DNA of 52,663 bases. Origin: an uncultured Muribaculaceae bacterium (GTDB lineage Bacteria > Bacteroidota > Bacteroidia > Bacteroidales > Muribaculaceae). The notes under the pieces were generated by a model, which ran no database searches, was not told where the DNA came from, and saw only the letters and a list, made by a program, of their open reading frames with translations. Position numbers and translations under genes: made by a program. This document shows positions 50,750-52,663 of the stretch, in pieces. Within the stretch, counting starts at the first letter, position 1, and the number at the start of each line of letters is the position of its first letter. The DNA is taken from contig CAJTRC010000008.1 in assembly GCA_910578365.1 (NCBI GenBank), positions 1-52,663 of the forward strand. Reading direction: 5' to 3'.

Positions 50750-52300
50750 ATGAGAAATTATGTAGTGCTTCTATTCCTGATTTTGGCTCAATCGCTTTGG
50801 GCCGAACCTGCCGACTTCAAGGCTGCGGTCGACTCTCTCGACATTCTTCTGCAGAATCGCGGGTATTATCAGCAGCGTCGCAGCCAATCAATCGACAGCA
50901 TCCGTGCTACTGTGCCGGCAGCCGGCCACGACCGTCCGATGGCCTGTAAGCGTTTGGCCGATAGTTACCGCCGCTTTAATATCGATTCCGCGTTATATTA
51001 CTATGATGAGGCATTGAAGTCCTTTCCGGATTCCAGCTCACTGGATTATAAAAGGATAGGCTGGGCTAAAAGCTCTATAATGCCGGTGAACGGCTTGCTG
51101 CACGAAGGACGCGAACTATTCGAATCATTAAAGCCTGAGGCTGCCGACAGCTCAATTATGCGGGAGTATTATGCCAATGGGGTGGGCCTGTACCTGTATA
51201 TTACCGATTATTATCCGCGGTCGGTGTATAAAAAGAAGTATGGTGATATTGCTTTTGCTTTGAACGACAGCTTGTTGCCTTATTTCCAGCCGGGTAGTGA
51301 CGAATATCGCCTGCATAAGGCTTTCAGGGATATTTATCATGGCCGGAATGCGTTGGCTGTAGGCGAACTGAATGAATTGCTCAAGCAGCTGACTCCCGAA
51401 GATAATATGTACGCGCGTGTGCATGCGGTATTGGCGTCGTATTATACCGACGAAGGACGTCGCGAAGAGGCCGGATATCATCTGGCTTTGGCGGCTGCAA
51501 GCGACGTTATAACTGCCAACCAGGAATTTACCGCGCTTACTCAATTGGGAATAATGCTTTACGAAGACGGCGATGTCGACCGTGCATACCGATATCTGAT
51601 GCAGGCGCTCGAAAGTTCGGTGGCCGCTGGCAGTAGGTTGCGTACACTCGAGAATGCCCGCCGGCTACCCCTTATATCGCAGGCATTCGGCGAGCGCGAC
51701 CGCAGGCGCACCGTATGGCTCGTTATTGCAATGATTGTGCTGTCGGCGGCCTTGGCCGCCATTGTGGTCATGATGGTGATAATGCGTCGTAAACAGAGGG
51801 ATGTCAATGATATGCAGCTGAAGTTGAAAGATAATGTACAGCTCAAAGATGCATATATAGGTCAGGTGCTGTCGATGTGCTCGCTGTACATAGAGCGTAT
51901 GGAAGAATTCAACAGACTTGCAGGTCGAAAAATCAAGGCCGGCCAGGTGCAGGACCTCTACCAGATGATAGAGTCCGGCAAAATATTGCAGGAACAGGCC
52001 AATCAGTTCTACGAGGTATTCGACAAGGCATTCTTTGGCATTTATCCCGATTTTGTCGACCGTGTGAATGAACTCCTGTTGCCCGACAAACAGTTTAGCC
52101 TGCCGGCTCCAGGACGGCTGACTCCTGAGTGCCGAATATTGGCGTTTATGCGCCTTGGTATTGATGACAGTACCAGACTGTCGAAGTTTCTCGGACTGTC
52201 GCTAAACACTATATATACCTATCGCAACAAGCTTAAATCGCGGGCTGTTGACCGGGGTTCTTTTGAGGCTGAAGTCAAAAAAATAGGTCTTATACAGTGA
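50750..52300 (+). CDS. DUF6377-type membrane-anchored regulator
   Basis: 516 residues. Signal peptide 1-18, a periplasmic helical TPR-like domain to about 318 (DSALYYYDEALK, ALAAASDVI), and one membrane helix at about 320-345. A cytoplasmic coiled coil then leads to a LuxR/GerE-like helix-turn-helix from about 456 (LTPECRILAFMRLGIDDS, SLNTIYTYRNKLKSRA). Family members usually sit next to SusC/SusD nutrient-uptake genes. The gene downstream here is cut off by the insertion sequence. Confidence 0.82.
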   Translation: MRNYVVLLFLILAQSLWAEPADFKAAVDSLDILLQNRGYYQQRRSQSIDSIRATVPAAGHDRPMACKRLADSYRRFNIDSALYYYDEALKSFPDSSSLDYKRIGWAKSSIMPVNGLLHEGRELFESLKPEAADSSIMREYYANGVGLYLYITDYYPRSVYKKKYGDIAFALNDSLLPYFQPGSDEYRLHKAFRDIYHGRNALAVGELNELLKQLTPEDNMYARVHAVLASYYTDEGRREEAGYHLALAAASDVITANQEFTALTQLGIMLYEDGDVDRAYRYLMQALESSVAAGSRLRTLENARRLPLISQAFGERDRRRTVWLVIAMIVLSAALAAIVVMMVIMRRKQRDVNDMQLKLKDNVQLKDAYIGQVLSMCSLYIERMEEFNRLAGRKIKAGQVQDLYQMIESGKILQEQANQFYEVFDKAFFGIYPDFVDRVNELLLPDKQFSLPAPGRLTPECRILAFMRLGIDDSTRLSKFLGLSLNTIYTYRNKLKSRAVDRGSFEAEVKKIGLIQ

Positions 52301-52429
52301 ATTTTTACTTATATTGATTGTAAATACCAAAAATGCCAACACTCAGATAATCAGCCTAAAAATTTTATATTACCCTTATATTTATTTATATTGCATCTTG
52401 ATATGCGCTGAATTGTGTCCGGCAGATGC

Positions 52430-52437
52430 TAACTTTG
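52430..52437 (+). promoter_or_regulatory. -7 element TAACTTTG for the gene after DUF6377
   Basis: Perfect TAnnTTTG, about 80 bases before the ATG at 52517, suggesting a long leader of the kind often seen before susC-type genes. -33 unclear. Confidence 0.5.
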
Positions 52438-52516
52438 CAGTGTAAATAATTATTAGGTCTAAGATTCAAGGTTATTATTTAGGATTTATTGAATAGTTAA
52501 CAAAAAGGATTTTTAA

Positions 52517-52525
52517 ATGGTTTTA
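52517..52525 (+). pseudogene. First three codons of a gene interrupted by the insertion sequence
   Basis: ATG GTT TTA follows an A-rich leader (AACAAAAAGGATTTTTAA) and is then cut by the terminal repeat at 52526. Position after a DUF6377 regulator suggests a SusC-like receptor, but only nine bases of it remain here. The frame that continues through the insertion sequence to 52660 is an accident. Confidence 0.3.
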
Positions 52526-52663
52526 ACGCGAGTTCGGGATAAGAACTTTATGATTTTCAACCAAGCAAAAGACATAGAGTATTGGGCGGCCTTTCAAGGT
52601 CGCCTGATTTATTTGTATAGTTTGGTGTTGTTAATCCCAGAGGACAAGCTGCCCGTTTGACTC
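52526..52663 (-). mobile_element. 3' end of an insertion sequence (same family as 1-139), cut by the window edge
   Basis: Begins with ACGCGAGTTCGGGATAAG (52526-52543), the same 18 bases as the left copy. Interior sequence differs from the left copy, so this is the opposite end of the element. A 7-bp hairpin (GGCGGCC/GGTCGCC, about 52568-52588) lies between the repeat and the transposase stop. Same orientation as the left copy. The flanks of the two copies share no direct target repeat longer than one base. Confidence 0.7.
52631..52663 (-). CDS. Insertion-sequence transposase, last ten codons
   Basis: Reads E-S-N-G-Q-L-V-L-W-D-stop off the right edge of the window. QLVLW resembles the beta-clamp-binding pentapeptide, which many insertion-sequence transposases carry; with so few residues this is only suggestive. 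Confidence 0.45.
   Translation of the reverse strand, partial: ESNGQLVLWD

Noticed and set aside
52517..52660. 47-residue plus-strand frame crossing the insertion-sequence boundary
   Set aside because: It is created by the junction of host leader and insertion sequence; the true coding direction of the element is the minus strand.
1..52663. Composite transposon bounded by the two insertion-sequence copies
   Set aside because: The 52 kb between them is mainly core chromosome (dxs, ruvA, pheS, lpxH, nth), not cargo. The edges are better explained by assembly breaks at repeats.

Overview
The window reads as chromosome of a Bacteroidales bacterium, most likely of the Muribaculaceae type. The family-level placement is inferred from gene content and moderate-to-high coding GC, not from a search. 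Supporting signs are promoters of the Bacteroidota form (TTTG, about 20 bases, TAnnTTTG), almost no Shine-Dalgarno sequences before chromosomal genes, a lipoprotein-type TamA (TamL) paired with TamB, a SprA-type giant outer membrane protein, DUF4301 and DUF6377 proteins, and PorT-like beta-barrels. No rRNA, tRNA or CRISPR array was seen.

Both window ends run into copies of the same insertion sequence, probably IS982 family, in the same orientation. The 18-base terminal repeats lie at 122-139 and 52526-52543. The left copy interrupts a Mu-like phage transposase gene. The right copy sits nine bases after a probable start codon downstream of a DUF6377 regulator. The flanks share no target duplication, so these are probably two separate copies, and the window probably stops where an assembly broke at repeats.

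Bases 140 to about 3190 look like one end of a decayed Mu-like prophage: a cut transposase A gene and three small early genes on the minus strand, a face-to-face promoter/operator switch, a Xre-type repressor on the plus strand, and about 850 non-coding bases ending in two copies of a 19-base motif that may be transposase-binding sites. The prophage-host junction should lie between about 3145 and 3226.

The rest is ordinary chromosome in tight operons. Plus strand, 3255-9806: a receiver-linked PEP-synthase-like ATP-grasp protein, a coiled-coil protein ending in a sliding-clamp-binding motif, and a DPP-IV peptidase. Minus strand, 11286-10232: a SufT-like protein and LpxH. Single plus-strand genes follow for a beta-barrel protein (11407) and a repeat-rich basic exported protein (15778). 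Minus strand, 15596-12142: a SPOR protein, nitroreductase, DUF2520 protein, KdsC and Maf. Plus strand, 16327-21248: a small membrane protein, Dxs, TrkA and TrkH, all overlapping. Minus strand, 22499-21302: a beta-barrel protein and a carbonic anhydrase. Plus strand, 22657-38212: a C1 peptidase, RuvA, SprA, NDH-2, a GNAT protein, a TPR protein and a DUF4301 protein. Minus strand, 42205-38299: PheS, FluC, endonuclease III, a TRIC-type channel, GtrA and exonuclease III, a run that joins two base-excision-repair enzymes. Minus strand, 49446-42269: TamB and TamL. Plus strand: a Crp/Fnr regulator (49685) and a DUF6377 regulator (50750).

The cell-envelope theme is strong: lipid A and Kdo synthesis (LpxH, KdsC), outer membrane assembly (TamB/TamL), a SprA translocon, several beta-barrels, SPOR-type peptidoglycan binding and isoprenoid supply (Dxs).
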